DNA of 64,000 nucleotides from Peronospora farinosa. Taxonomy: Eukaryota > Oomycota > Peronosporomycetes > Peronosporales > Peronosporaceae. Of this stretch, positions 1 through 10,793 are shown in pieces. The translations under genes were made by a program, and so were the position numbers. Positions within the stretch are counted from its first letter, which is position 1; every line of letters begins with the position of its first letter. The notes below the pieces were generated by a model. That model was not told the origin of the DNA, did not search any database, and saw nothing but the letters and a program-made list of their open reading frames with translations. The stretch covers positions 558,001 through 622,000 of the forward strand of contig CANTFK010000961.1 of the NCBI GenBank assembly GCA_947646735.1. The letters run 5' to 3'.

Positions 1-1707
1 AACAGTGCGCCACTGAAGCCACAACCGATTCCAACGGATTGTTGGAAGTCGGTCAGTTTGGGCTTCATGTTTGGCTTACCGCCTGACCATAAAGGCAGGA
101 TGGGGCTCGTTGTCTTTGTAGATAGACTGAGCAAAATGGTGCATTTGTCACCATGTAGCACCAATATCTATCAGGTAAAGTGGCTGCCCTATTGTTTCTG
201 GATCATGTGTATCGACTACACGGGATGCCCGATTACATAGTATCAGATCGGAATCCGTGTTTTACGTCAGGTTTTTGGCGTCATGTGTTTGACTTGCTGA
301 GAATCAAGCTCCGCATGTCAACAGCCGATCATCCCCAGATCGATGGCCAAACGGAGCGAGCCAATCGATTCGTGTCGGATGTGTTGCGTACTGTAGTGAC
401 TCCTAAGGAATGGATCAATTGCCCTTCGTGGAGTTCTCTATCAATATAGTGCTCACGCCAGTACGGGTAAAACACCGTTTTATATTTACAGACTGCGCCA
501 TCCTCGGACGCCCGTCTCGTTTGTGCGCAGCCCGAGTCTTAGTGGGGGAGGGCTCCTCCCTTCGCTCGTTGCGACTGCCAAAGAGGGTCCAAATTGCCCT
601 AGTGACACTGCTAGTTTAGCTGTGGTCACGACACCTATAGGTGTCAATGAGGAGGCACGGCAAGAAATGCCTGTGATCCTTGATGATGACACTATAGTGT
701 TATCAACAGCGTCGACCCATGACAGACCTCTTGGGGGTGTCATAGGCGAGCTGGATGCTAAAAGCGTGAGCGAAGCTCAGTGCTTCGTGGATGAGCGATT
801 AGCCATAACATGTAAAGTCCGTGACGCGATGGCAAGCGTACAGGACAAGCAAAAAAAATATGCAGACCAGCATGGTCGCAAAAACAATGAACACTTCAGT
901 ATTGGGGACAAAGTGCTATCAAGTACTGCTACCCTACCTAAACATGCAGTCTCTGTACTACCTGGTGGTACTACTAAGCTATTGTCCCGGTTCATTGGGT
1001 CCTTTACAGTGGTTGAAGAAGTTGGAGACCTAAGGTGTAGGCTCACTCTCCCACCGTATATGAAGACGCACCCCGTGTTTTACGTGGGTCGTCTGAAACG
1101 GTATGTTGATCCAGAAGAGATAACATATCCACATCAGTCTAACGAGACCGATGGTGACGTCGAATGTAATTTGAGCGTCATTGCCGATCAGGCGACGGTG
1201 AAGGTAAAATTCTTCTCGTATACGAGCATGGGCTCGGTAGAGGAATCGGTAAGCGAAGAGGAACCCGCGCGTCACGCGGGTCTCGCCTCACCAATCGCTT
1301 CAAAATGTCTAAAAGAAGTTTCAGGCGGTCATACCCCTAAAAGCTCCTCGCCTTCGCATCTTGTCAGTCGTGAGACTTGATGCTCGAGATCCGATACCCG
1401 TTGGTTCACAGCAGCACTCTGTGCCTGCGTTTGGACGATGGCAGGATAAGCATCCGCGAGTAGCTGGTCGAAATCGACGCTCCTATCCGCGCCACCTATG
1501 TTAGTGGATGCGGGAGGGAGCAAGCGTTTCCTTGTTAAAAGGCTGTTGTCCCACCGCCATGTGAAGCAAAAGCTTCATATCATTGTCCAATGGAAAGGAT
1601 ACCCGAAGGGTTTCGACTCTTGGGAACCGGTTGTCGCATTGCGCGTCGACGTGCCTGGACTGGTGACGGCTTACGAGCAGAAGCAACAGCTGAACCCGCT
1701 CTGGTAG
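1..1707 (+). pseudogene. Decayed Pol C-terminal part of A-left: integrase, GPY/F, chromodomain
   Basis: The product would insert retrotransposon cDNA into chromosomes. The integrase core is split over frames 58-240 and 180-449, showing motifs VDRLSKMVHL, VSDRNPCFTSGFW and DHPQIDGQTERANR (two Asp and one Glu as in DDE integrases). A later frame, open over 523-1380, has the GPY/F-like LLSRFIGSFTVVEE and HPVFYVGRLKRY. A third frame (1498-1707) carries a chromodomain with IIVQWKGYPKGFDSWEPV. Frameshifts lie near 180-240, 420-520 and 1380-1500, so no single protein can be made. Family chromodomains are thought to steer integration to marked chromatin. Confidence 0.8.
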
Positions 1708-2476
1708 GTCCTGATGGACTATCAGGAGCAGCGTGACGAGAATGAGTTGGGGGTATTTTATCACCCAATATCTACCTCGCACGCGTCATAGCGAAGCTGA
1801 TTCGCTGCGGCCGCTGTTTCACTGCATCTGCATGCGATTTAACATGGCGCAGAAACTCTACCTCATATTCGTCGGTTGTTTCGTTAGAACGCAACACGAT
1901 GGGATAGGGAAAGCACGACCTCGTGCTTTGCCCTGCCTTTTTCACGATGAAAGACGCTAAAACGTTTATTAGCGTAAATAGTGGCACGCTTTAAAAGCCT
2001 CGCACTATTTTCACTCCAGCGTGACCACTCGGATGGCGGTGGCATTGGTGGCAAGCCATCACTCACGTAGCCGCCCTCACGACGGCGTGCTAGTGAGGAC
2101 GACTGTGAAGTCGGTGGAGCTTTCAGCTCACCCTTGCCTGAGTCTGACTCTCCATTATGGATTGTCAAGACTTCAGACGTCAGGTTGACATAAGTGAACG
2201 ACTGAAAATCGCCGACCTACTTTTGAGCCGCGGCTGTTTCTTTCGAAGCATAGCGCTCAGTTTTGGCCGCTGCGCTCGTTGGCGCAGACGACGAGGCATG
2301 AACCTCACTGTTAGAAAGCATGGAATCTTTTTGAAGGTTGGGTGCCTCTAGCGATGGGGACTTATGCCTCTTCAACGCACTATGCTCACCACCTCTTTGA
2401 GGTAATATAATGGCGTGCTCTCATTGTCATTTACAATGAAAGACAGATCTTCATCCGCACAATAGTGGGATGGGTC
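1329..2476 (-). pseudogene. C-terminal part of the A-left antisense ORF, frameshifted
   Basis: This strand opposes pol. Open pieces at 1329-1523, 1580-1768, 1772-1987 and 1884-2168 mirror the better-ordered copy at 21211-22511. The piece at 1329-1523 has a probable coiled coil (NQRVSDLEHQVSRLTR) and overlaps the Pol linker. The piece at 1884-2168 contains EWSRWSENSARLLKRA, which resembles [12 protein letters not shown] in the intact D antisense ORF. The N-terminal codons lie 17 kb away at 19416-19572, cut off by the E insertion. It is not recognisable as a known family. Confidence 0.5.
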
Positions 2477-3299
2477 TGTAATAAATTGATTTTTTAAAAA
2501 GACGTGAGAGAACCTCAAACGCACACAGCGCCGGACTGCCGACTTACGGAGGGGGTACCCCGATACCGTGTCGCTTCAACCTTGTGTCTCACCTTGTATA
2601 CCCGTCGGCTTGGCTGGTCTTGCTCCTCATTAGACGCAGAAGACTTATAGACTTGGTCCTTGTATGGAGGGACTTGGGGACCCACAAGTGGATATACTTC
2701 ACTCGGGCCCGGGGCTTCTTGGGCTCAGTCGACTGTGTCAAGAGCAATGCACCCATACCTATGTACTCCTTTCGGTCTCTAATGGTTTCTTGGTCCTTGG
2801 ATCCCTTTCTCTTGTTCCCCGTAGGGAAACCGCTTCCTGTAGCGGGTTTTGGGTGTCTTGACACCTCAGGCCAACTATCCTGAGGTTTACTTGCGTAGCT
2901 TGAGCCGTCTAACACCTGCTGACGTCGGGGGGCCAAATTGTATTCCGTCCGGAAGAGGTGGAGCGACGTAGAAGAGTGGAGGGGGCGCTTAGAGCCGCCA
3001 CGTGCAAAGCATATTCGAGTGTGTATATTTATCTTATAATTTGTATGCTTTTCTTGTCTAAACCTAACCCTTTGCTCTGTATAGTGCCACGTGTCGACTC
3101 TTGGAGGAAGAGCTGGCTCCTTGGTACCTGTACTTTCTGTAAACTTCGGTGTTCCGTGTACCATTTCTGCACCCTCGGGAATGGAGCCCTGAAACCCTGG
3201 TGCCCTGTACACTCGAGGCCCTGTACCCTCGGGACCTTGGGCCTTTGGAGCTTCAAAATACCTCGTATTTTCATCTGTGCTGCCGCACTCTAGAATATG
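2477..3299 (-). repeat. 3' LTR of element E (part)
   Basis: About 680 bp from 2504 match the 5' LTR from 18440 with few changes. The first 27 bp (2477-2503) differ from 18413-18438 mainly by transitions. From about 3190 the two copies diverge into variable CCTGTACCCT-type motifs. The copy is cut at 3299 by element B and may continue for a short way at 10652. The expected LTR end TGTGGAGAAG seen in the 5' copy was not found here. Confidence 0.7.
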
Positions 3300-3617
3300 T
3301 GTAACGGGCTAAGGACCCGTTACCCTCTTACACTAAATGGGCGTTGAGGAAGCGCTCTTAATTAACTCGTAAATATAACTCTGTTTTATTTTGTTTTAGT
3401 ATTAATTCGCAGTAAGTGCGAATTTGTTCCCTAGCTCATGGGAACCACTCAATGTGGAAGTCAATTTATTATTGGTTAATTATTGGGTCTGGCACCCCAA
3501 TAATAAACCAATAATAACATGACGCGCAGTATCCGCTAATCGGATACTGCCCTATGCCTACTTATGTAATTATGTATTATCCCTATAACTACTCATGTAA
3601 TAGGTTGCCCCATTACA
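3300..3617 (-). repeat. 3' LTR of element B, with polypurine tract at 3618-3641
   Basis: The LTR begins TGTAACGGGC and ends CCCATTACA on the + strand. A C-rich tract then CTCTTTAAG follows at 3618-3641, which is a polypurine tract on the coding strand and primes plus-strand DNA synthesis. The sequence is inverted relative to the B fragment LTR at 26177-26494, which is also 318 bp. Confidence 0.9.
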
Positions 3618-3675
3618 TCACCCCCCCCCCCCTCTTTAAGTTTTGCTGACTACGACGTAAGCACATAACATAATA

Positions 3676-4786
3676 ATGATTCCTTTCACTAAAAATTCAG
3701 CGACACAACTTCGAACCTTCTCAGTGACACACAACGGAGAAGCATGACCCTGGCCGAGCGCGCAAGGATATATCTGACGACAACAACCATACGATCTGCA
3801 GGGAGCAGACAACGCGAGTCACGGACGCTAACTTGATCCCGTGGACGCTATACAGTTATATCGGCGCTAATCATCCAGAATTGCTAGAGCTCCGAACAAA
3901 ACTCTTCATTCGCTATCATTCCGTTGGTGCAGTGATGTACCATTGAGTTCTTGATCGTGATGTCGCTAATTCGATCCCCACGTGCGCCAAATTCGATTCG
4001 CTTATCATTCCACATAGTCGCAAATGACATCCAAGTTTTCTCGAGCCTCATAATAAATCTCGGAATCGCTCGGGGACTCGTCGTCAAAGTTCTGTTGCTC
4101 GCGAGGATCACTGCTCGCAAGATTGGGGATGGAATCGGCAGCATCACTCGCAATAGACGTCTTCCTACGCGACTCATAATCCTCGACCACGTCTGGAACA
4201 TCCTGAGCCAGCATACTTTAAGGATCCCATGTATCGTCCGCCAGGGAATATCCCAACCAGCGAACCCTGTAATGTTTCTCGACATGCTTCTTCATGGGCG
4301 CCGAGTCATTACTCGGCGCATAAAACTTATGATCTTCGTGATCGACAATCCAGTGTCGCGCACCCGATGCATCAACTAAGGGAGGAGGAGCATCACGACG
4401 GAAGACATCTGGCGATGGGCGCCGATTCTCGTAATCGGGCGCCTGTACAGTCGAATTATGAGCTGCGTCTACTTCACGCTGAAGTCGAGGAATCGAAGAA
4501 TGCCCTACTTGATGCTCGCGAGATGGCTGAGAGAGCTCAAGATCGTGCGGATGCTGCGACTGAGGCTGCTGAGCGGACTCGACGTGAGCAGCTGGTACTG
4601 GTTGAGCGCCTACGTCAACTTGAGACGACTGCGTTCGGAGGACCCCAGCAGGTCGAGTCTGCACGCGTTCGGGCAGGACTTGGTCCCAGTCGTCGTCAAC
4701 GTCGTCGTCAAGGGATGTCGGATTTCGAGCCGGCAAAGAAGAGCGGGGAAGATTCGAAGGGAGATCCGCCGGCAGGTAAGCCTTGA
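3676..4786 (+). pseudogene. Antisense ORF of element B, decayed
   Basis: The strand opposes gag-pol. Sixty bases inside the LTR a 23-codon frame (3676-3747, MIPFTKNSATQL...) ends in an ATGA overlap with the next ATG at 3744. The same arrangement is kept in the B fragment (26122-26051). The main frame has shifted early. Downstream, 3951-4379 and 4229-4786 are open. The latter ends in a coiled-coil stretch (EVEESKNALLDAREMAERAQ onward) and a basic run SRRQRRRQG. It overlaps the Pol C-terminus (4005-4786). The opposing coding frame could keep antisense frames open by chance, so 4229-4786 alone is weak evidence; position and coiled coil matching the other families raise it. Confidence 0.5.
3917..3988 (+). 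repeat. tRNA-like segment, possible SINE head
   Basis: The segment has a box A-like TTGGTGCAGTG and a box B-like ATTCGATCCCC, spaced as in a tRNA and ending CGTGCGCC. The anticodon stem does not fold. The homologous copy at 25812-25883 keeps a better box B (GGTTCGATCCC) and a D-arm pair GTG/CAC. It is probably a tRNA-derived remnant carried by family B between its Pol tail and LTR, not a functional tRNA. Confidence 0.4.
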
Positions 4787-5167
4787 GGCGCCCGACGTAG
4801 AGCGTCGGGTGCAAACGCATAGATGTAGGTATGTCTAGCGTGTAAGCGTCACCATTCACCTTAACAACCCGAAATGGGCCAATATATCTTGGCGCTAACT
4901 TATAAGCGCCAAATTCGTCACTGAGGTGTACGGTAATCCACTTGTTGATAACAATACTCTGTCACCTTCTCGAAATATCAACATATTCTTTCGACCTCTT
5001 CTGTCTGCATTCTCCTTTTGCTTATCGACTGCCTCTTGTAATGCATCACGCACAAAACGAGTGATTCCTTGTCGCAATAGTAGAAATTCGGTTTCTGCAG
5101 CCGAACTTACAGGCGACGTATTCTCTTTTGGAGCAAAATTGGCAACGGGAGACGCGATGGAAAGCAT
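4005..5167 (-). pseudogene. Pol C-terminus of B: GPY/F region, chromodomain, tail
   Basis: The 4895-5167 frame has the linker after integrase (DALQEAVDKQKENADRRG). The 4218-4859 frame has LHPTLYVGRLKAYLP and a chromodomain (WIVDHEDHKFYAP to EKHYRVRWLGYSLADDTWDP). A TAA at 4215-4217 then interrupts. The same reading frame continues at 4005-4214 as MLAQDVPDVVEDYESRRKT and an acidic end. The fragment at 25370-25786 reads Arg at the stop position, so the TAA is a nonsense mutation. The antisense ORF overlaps this whole region. Confidence 0.8.
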
Positions 5168-5300
5168 CGCGTCAGGAGTCTATATTCCGTTGGCCACGAA
5201 ATTACCAGTATTAGGTGCATCGGCAGCAACCTTATGCGCACCGTAATCAACCTTCAATAGTTTCGGCGCAATTCCATCCGTAGATACTCCCCCACCAAGC

Positions 5301-7096
5301 TTAGAGACAGGGTGTTCTGAAGAGAGCAAGCAGCGCCGGAACGCGAGGATGCCTCGAGTTGCTCACGAAAAAAGGCGTTAATCCTGTTGACGCGTGGACA
5401 GCATTGTTGATTGCAAACTCTGCAAGCGGAAGAAATGAACTATATGATGAGAACGATGTTGCGTAACTGCGCAAGACATCTTCGAGCACTCTGTTCACAC
5501 GCTCCCTTTGCCCATCCGTCTCTGGATGGGCCGCCGTAGACATAAGCAACCGCGTGCCTAATAGCTGGAAGAACTCGGCCCAGAAAGCCGAAGTGAAACA
5601 CGGGTCACGGTCCGAGACAATCGATTCTGGCAAGCCGTGATGCCTGAAGATAAGATCAATGAAGATCTTCGCTGTCGTCTCCGCCGTAATGTGGACGGAG
5701 ACCGGAGCACCTTTTTGCTGAATCGATCCACTAGAACCAGTACGCCCGTGCGTTTCTGTTCATCCGGTGGAAGTTCAAAGATAAAATCCATGCTGACCGA
5801 GCGCCAGGCTTCCGTAGCAATCGGAAGCGGACGCAATGGGGCTTGTGAAGACGGCGCAGGCTTCACACCCTGACAGGTTTCACAGGAGCGCACCCACTTC
5901 TGGATGTATTTATACATTCGCGGCCAGAAAAATACGCGAGAAATAGCTGCAAACGTCTTTTCGCGACCCAGGTGTCCGCCAGCTGGGCTGTCAAGAAATT
6001 CATGAACCAATCGGGCTCGAAGGTCGTCATCAGCAGGGATGACGACACGCGGAAAATCAAAGACGTCCATCGTGTACGTCAGCAACGGACCGTCAAGCGC
6101 GTAACGCTTTGTGTTGTCGAGTGTTGGTTTTGTCAACTTCGCGAGTAATTTTTCGCTCGGGACCCTGAGATAGTTGATGATTCCTGCATAGAAGGAATCA
6201 TTCGCGTAGGATTCAGCGATCTGAGTTCGGATCGAAAGCACGGGGGTCGAAATCACCGCATTAAGTCCCAGGTCAATACAACACACACAGATATCTTCGT
6301 CGTCATCAACATACTCCGTTTGATGACCCATATCACGCCAAGGATCGTAATCAGGACGACGAGAAAGCGCATCAGCGAGAATGTTATTCTTGCCAGGCTT
6401 GTAATGCACCACAAAATTATACTCGGCAAAAAATGACAACCACCGTGCCATACGCTGGGACAAGTGAGAACTCTTGACGGCGGTACGCAATGATGCGTGA
6501 TCTGTGTAGATAGAAACATCTTTTCGTCGAGCAATATACTCTGATCTTGATTAGCGCGTAACGCATAGCCAAAAGTTCCTTGTCGTGTACCGGATAATTT
6601 TTTCGGCAGGTTTCATCTGCCGTGATTGAAAACTCACGACGCGCTCTCAACCCTCGTCATCAAATTGCATGAGGGCACATCCTATAGCGAAATTGCTCGC
6701 GTCACACACGACGTGGAATGCCTTGGAGTCATCAGGTAACATTAGCACCGGTGCCTCGGAAAAGCTCTTCTTTACGGAGTCGAAGGCAGATTGATGTTCT
6801 GCCGTCCATAACCATACTGCATCTTTCTTGAGCAAAGTCGATAATGGCTGAATTAGCTCAGCATAGTTCTTCGTATACTTATGCAAGTAATTCGCCAGAC
6901 CGAGCCATTGACGTAATTCAGCCTGGTTCCTGGGCGTTGGCCAGGAACAGATCGATGAGATCTTCTCAGGATCAGCGCGGACACCTTCCTTGCTAACGTA
7001 GCAACCGAGTACTGGAATCTTGGGAGTGCTGAAAACACATTTCTTCAAATTCGCATACAATTTATTCTCGCGCATAACTTGAAACACCTGCTTCAA
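5301..7096 (-). pseudogene. Pol middle of B: RT thumb, RNase H, integrase, frameshifted
   Basis: In order on the - strand: 6647-7096 has RT connection ([20 protein letters not shown]) and RNase H start (VVCDASNFAIGCAL); 6417-6650 has [16 protein letters not shown]; 5558-6490 has [20 protein letters not shown], the integrase HHCC zinc binder (GGHLGREK to CETCQGVK) and SMDFIFELPPDEQKR; 5301-5633 has VSDRDPCFTSAFW and HPETDGQRERVNR. Frame changes near 6650, 6490 and 5600 break it. The domains match the intact D Pol in order and spacing. Confidence 0.82.
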
Positions 7097-7111
7097 GTGT
7101 CGAAGGTGTAC

Positions 7112-9391
7112 CTACGTAGCGCTGAGCTTTTGCTCAGCGCGGCTGTGAACAAAAATGTCGTCAAAGTAGCTCGGTGCAAAGTCGCGAAGTGGGCGAAGTA
7201 CTTGTGTCACTATCGGATTGAATGTACCTGAAGAAATTTGAAGACCTTGTGGCATGACTAACCACTCCCAAAGCATACCGCTTGGGGTGCTGACCGCAGT
7301 GAACGGAATGTCACTGTCCCTCATGAGGATCTGATAGAAACCCTCTGTCAGATCTATGGCGCTGTAGATCTCGCTCCCGGACATGGTAATTAATACCGTG
7401 TCTTTTCGAGGGATAGGCGTTTGAGCCGGGATCGTGGCGTCATTCAGCTTGTTGAAGGCGTGCACAATGCGCCAACAGCCGGTGGCTTTCTTCACACAGA
7501 AAGTCGGACTCGAATGTGGCGAGATACTCTCGCGGACATGGCCAGCCTTGCGGCGACCCTCGAAAAACTCATCAATAGCGATGACTTGGTCGCACGGTAA
7601 CGGCCAATGCCGTGTCACGCAGTATTTCGATCCTGGCACGAGATCTATCTCGTGCCGCACACCACGATCCGCCGGAAGCTCAGCTGGAATTTTCTCCGGG
7701 AAAATATCGGCGTACTCACGGCCGATATTGTATACAGGGTTGCCCGAAGCAAGAAGAGCATCCCAAGTCTGTGCCGCGAAGCGTTCTTCGCGCGCTGATT
7801 TAGGATCGGCGCTCTTCGGGCGAACCTCCAGAACTTCTTCACTGGCTGCTTCGGTGGCTGAAACGATGCACACTTGATCGATGTCGCCGGCCTTGAGGTC
7901 ATGAAGGAAGTCTTTCCATGTAAGGTCTGGCAGAGATGTGATATCTGCAGCAGTGCACGGTGGGCTCGCTACCTCAATGTAGTGGCCACGATGTGGGGAT
8001 CCCTCCACATATTCAAGCGCGCATACGGATTCCGTCACTACGGAATTAAATGCATCAGCATCTTGACGTAAATTTCGTCGTCTCGGTGATCGGCGTGCTC
8101 CTTTCTTGCGTTTTCTCTTGCGTCTCGAGCCCCTGCTCGAGACTGGCACGTCGCTATCACAAGAGGATGATGTACCCTCCTCTAGACGTGGGAGCTCTGT
8201 CTCCACCACATCGGTCTCATGCGTATTCGTAGTCCGCCCATTCTCGTCAATCAAAAGCGGGAGCTCGTCTTCGACCGCTTCACTTGTTTGCGGGAGCCCC
8301 TGCTCGACCGCCTCGAAAATGATCGGGAGCCTTTGCTCGTCCGATGTGCTTGTATGCGGGAGCCCCTGCTCAACCGCCTCGAAATTGATCGGGAGCCTCT
8401 GCTCGTCCGATGTGCTTGTATGCGGGAGCCCCTGCTCGACCGACTCGTTGAGAATCGGGAACCCCTGTTCGACCGATGTCTGTGTGTGCGGGAACCGCTG
8501 TTCAACCGCCTCGTTGTGAATCGGGAACCCCTGTTCGACCGATGTCTGTGTATGCGGGAACCGCTGTCCGACCGCCTCGTTGTGCATCGGGAACCCCTGT
8601 TCGACCGATGTCTGTGTATGCGGGAACCGCTGTTCGACCGCTTCGTTCTGTGGCTCCGTCAGTGTAACGGAACATACTGCGCACAGAGGGCCATCTCTCT
8701 CTCTGTGTTGACTACTAGTCGTGGCGAGTTCGTTCACGACCCTGACGTGAGGCCAATCGGATGAAGCGACCAACAAATGAGTAAACACTTCACTGACGTC
8801 ATAACCGCTTCGTCTTTTGACGGACCGAGATATCCAATCTATCTTCGGCTGATACCGTGACAGCCAAGGTATCCCAAGTATGCAATCAAATGCATAGTTC
8901 ATCTCGTACACCAAAAATTCGTCGTTGCTCTGGAAACCGTCGAAAGTGTACGGTAAAACCACTGTTTTACGCGGGACACGTTTTGGTTGTCCATCGGCAA
9001 GTTTGACAACGATGTCACCTGGACCTTCTCGAACCGTGACAGTCGACGGGAGAAGGGACAAGAAGGATGCACGAAAGAAGTTGTTGGAAGCGCCAGAATC
9101 CAACAACGCTCGAAGTGGTCGCTTCACTCCAGCGACGATGAGACTGATAATAATCAGTCTCGAATCATCGCGCATGGTGGTGGCATTGAAGTGGGTGTGA
9201 ATCACTTTAAGGCTAGGAGCCCGAGCTGCCACCTGAGTACTCGGGGCTCCATTTCTGCCAGTAGGGCGCCCCACGCCTACTGGAACCGCTCGTTTTTTGG
9301 CGGGACCACCGACGACACAGCGTCTCCTCGTGATACAGCTGTGTTCATCGTCACCGGCGCAGGTGCACGTTAGACAGCCGTGTTTTACCAC
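7112..9391 (-). pseudogene. Protease, repeat linker and RT of B (759-codon open segment)
   Basis: The longest open piece of B. The retropepsin active site LLDSGASNNF is at residues 97-106, with ILGIPWLSRY downstream (171-180). Residues 249-380 are six 22-residue repeats. A basic run (RRKRKRKKGARRSPRRR) is at about 423-439. A conserved LPDLTWKDFLHDLKAGD is near 487-503. RT begins at about 574 ([17 protein letters not shown]) and keeps YFDDIFVHS (742-750). The first codons overlap gag and lack a Gag-Pol join that I can resolve. RT is cut at the C-terminus by a frameshift near 7110. Confidence 0.85.
8252..8647 (-). repeat. Coding minisatellite, six 66-bp units, in the B protease-RT linker
   Basis: Each unit encodes 22 residues of the form NEAVEQRFPHTQTSVEQGFP. 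Each is made of two 11-residue half units with a shared VEQxxP core. The units stay in frame and differ by substitutions only. The C linker uses the same 11-residue core. Confidence 0.9.
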
Positions 9392-10282
9392 AGCGAAAAC
9401 ATTTCATCGTGTTAGGATTGCGAACGTCGCGGCTTAATGATTTGCCGCGACCACGAGAGGACTCAATTGCATCAATTTCCATTGGCTCTGGGCCAGACGT
9501 CCGGGAATGTTGTGACGCTGCGTGCAGGTACGAAGACGCGACAGTGTAATCCTCACGAAGCGCGAGGGAAAATGCCTCCTCTAGGGACTTAAGTTCAGCA
9601 CGTGTGAGGCAGTAACGCGTCATGCTCCCCTGCATACCAAAAATAAAGACATGGACTTGTGAAGCCATGTCAATTGGCTGCGTGGTAATGCACGAAGCAA
9701 GATGACGTGTCTTCTGCACGTAGTCACGCATCGACAGCTTGCCCTGTCGGAGTGAGAAGAAATCTGCACGCAAGCAAGATTCATCTTGAGGAGGCTCGAA
9801 AGCCAGTCGTAAGTCACGCTGGATATCGTCCAGCGTAGGAAACGCCGACTCATCTACGACGAGCTTTCCGAGAGCCCATTCCTTGGCTTTGCCGGCAAGA
9901 CGAGACAACAGGAATTGACCTTGGCCGTCGGAGCGTCAATTAATCTTTACGCTATTGCAATATCCATCTCGCGAAACCAGCGATTGAAGGGGAGACGATC
10001 CGGACCATCACCGGAGTACGTTAACGTCTTCATCTTGATAGCTTTATGGTGCGAAGTGCGCGAGGGAGTCAATACTCGCCTATTCGCTTCGGCGAGCTCG
10101 CGCACCATAAAGTCTTGGATGGCGGCACGCTGATCATTAGACGTCGCTGTGCTCAGCAGCGACGTCACAAAAGTTTCACCAGACACCGCCGCGAGGCGAT
10201 GTAGTGCCTTCCACTCCACCGAGGTGAGATGTGAAAAAATCAGAATGCTCCAGCGAGACCGCTGGAGCCACCGAAGACTCAT
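9351..10282 (-). pseudogene. Gag of element B, two frames
   Basis: Structural particle protein that packages element RNA. 9947-10282 gives the N-terminus (SVEWKALHRLAAVSGETFV, then SGDGPDRLPFNRWFREMDIAIA). 9351-9908 continues with [34 protein letters not shown] and [13 protein letters not shown], the capsid-like core shared with C, D and F. The zinc knuckle starts CFRCGKT but loses its last His and Cys to a frameshift near 9370. There is a second frame break near 9910-9950. Confidence 0.85.
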
Positions 10283-10312
10283 CCATGTTCATCTCGAATC
10301 TGGTCATTGGAA

Positions 10313-10331
10313 GGACTACGAAGTGCTACCA
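10313..10331 (-). other. Primer binding site of B
   Basis: On the coding strand this reads TGGTAGCACTTCGTAGTCC, two bases after the 5' LTR. It would pair with a tRNA 3' end GUGCUACCA. The implied A1-U72 pair suggests initiator tRNA-Met, but I have no oomycete tRNA sequence to confirm this. Confidence 0.7.
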
Positions 10332-10333
10332 GG

Positions 10334-10651
10334 TGTAACAGGCTAAAGACCCGTTACCCTCTTACACTAAATGGGCGTTGAGGAAGCGCTCTTAATTAAC
10401 TCGTAAATATAACTCTGTTTTATTTTGTTTTAGTATTAATTCGCAGTAAGTGCGAATTTGTTCCCTAGCTCATGGGAACCACTCAATGTGGAAGTCAATT
10501 TATTATTGGTTAATTATTGGGTCTGGCACCCCAATAATAAACCAATAATAACATGACGCGCAGTATCCGCTAATCGGATACTGCCCTATGCCTACTTATG
10601 TAATTATGTATTAATCCTATAACTACTCATGTAATAGGTTGCCCCATTACA
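10334..10651 (-). repeat. 5' LTR of element B
   Basis: 318 bp with TGT...ACA ends, followed by target duplication ATATG at 10652-10656. It carries the promoter for the element RNA by family knowledge; no promoter motif was mapped. Confidence 0.92.
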
Positions 10652-10793
10652 ATATGTAACTTGACCCATTCGTAAATGTATAATAAATACCGCCTCCTTC
10701 TTGCATCATCTTAGCCTTCCCATGATGAGCTCTCCCCACTACTGTTCATGACTTTGCATTGCCTCGAACCGGTTCCGCGTAGCATGCCTGCGC
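10652..10793 (-). other. E sequence between pol stop and 3' LTR
   Basis: This short interval lies between the B insertion and the E pol stop. A purine-rich AAGAAGGAGGCGG on the coding strand (near 10692-10704) may be the polypurine tract. There is no room for an antisense ORF of the kind seen in families A to D. Confidence 0.5.

Larger units (their letters stand above)
1..2476 (+). mobile_element. Ty3/Gypsy element A-left, 3' half before interruption
   Basis: This is the 3' part of a chromodomain-type Ty3/Gypsy element. The window opens inside its integrase, so gag, protease and RT lie off the left edge. It holds integrase, GPY/F, chromodomain and most of an antisense frame, and breaks at 2476 where the E LTR begins. 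The missing tail resumes at 19416-20208. The same sequence lies inverted at about 21360-23838. Sampled stretches differ by roughly 1% (3 of 285 residues in the longest shared frame). All coding frames are damaged. Confidence 0.85.
3300..10651 (-). mobile_element. Ty3/Gypsy element B, full length, nested in E
   Basis: The element is complete end to end: two 318-bp LTRs (3300-3617 and 10334-10651) and identical 5-bp flanks ATATG (3295-3299 and 10652-10656). Coding is on the - strand: gag 9351-10282, protease-RT 7112-9391, RNase H-integrase 5301-7096, Pol C-terminus 4005-5167. The LTRs differ at four positions that I see (two near the start, two near the end), so insertion was fairly recent. Several frameshifts and a stop before the Pol tail make it inactive. 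Confidence 0.93.

Noticed and set aside
3618..3641. Long C tract as an assembly error or regulatory repeat
   Set aside because: It is in the exact place of the polypurine tract, and the family-B fragment has the same tract at about 26164-26173.
3951..4379. Second open antisense frame in B (also 25394-25705), conserved in both copies
   Set aside because: It lies opposite conserved chromodomain codons, so similarity is explained by pol. Only the non-overlapping parts of antisense frames are treated as evidence.
8252..8647. CRISPR-like array of 66-bp repeats
   Set aside because: The repeats are contiguous without unique spacers, stay in the Pol frame and lie in a eukaryotic retroelement.
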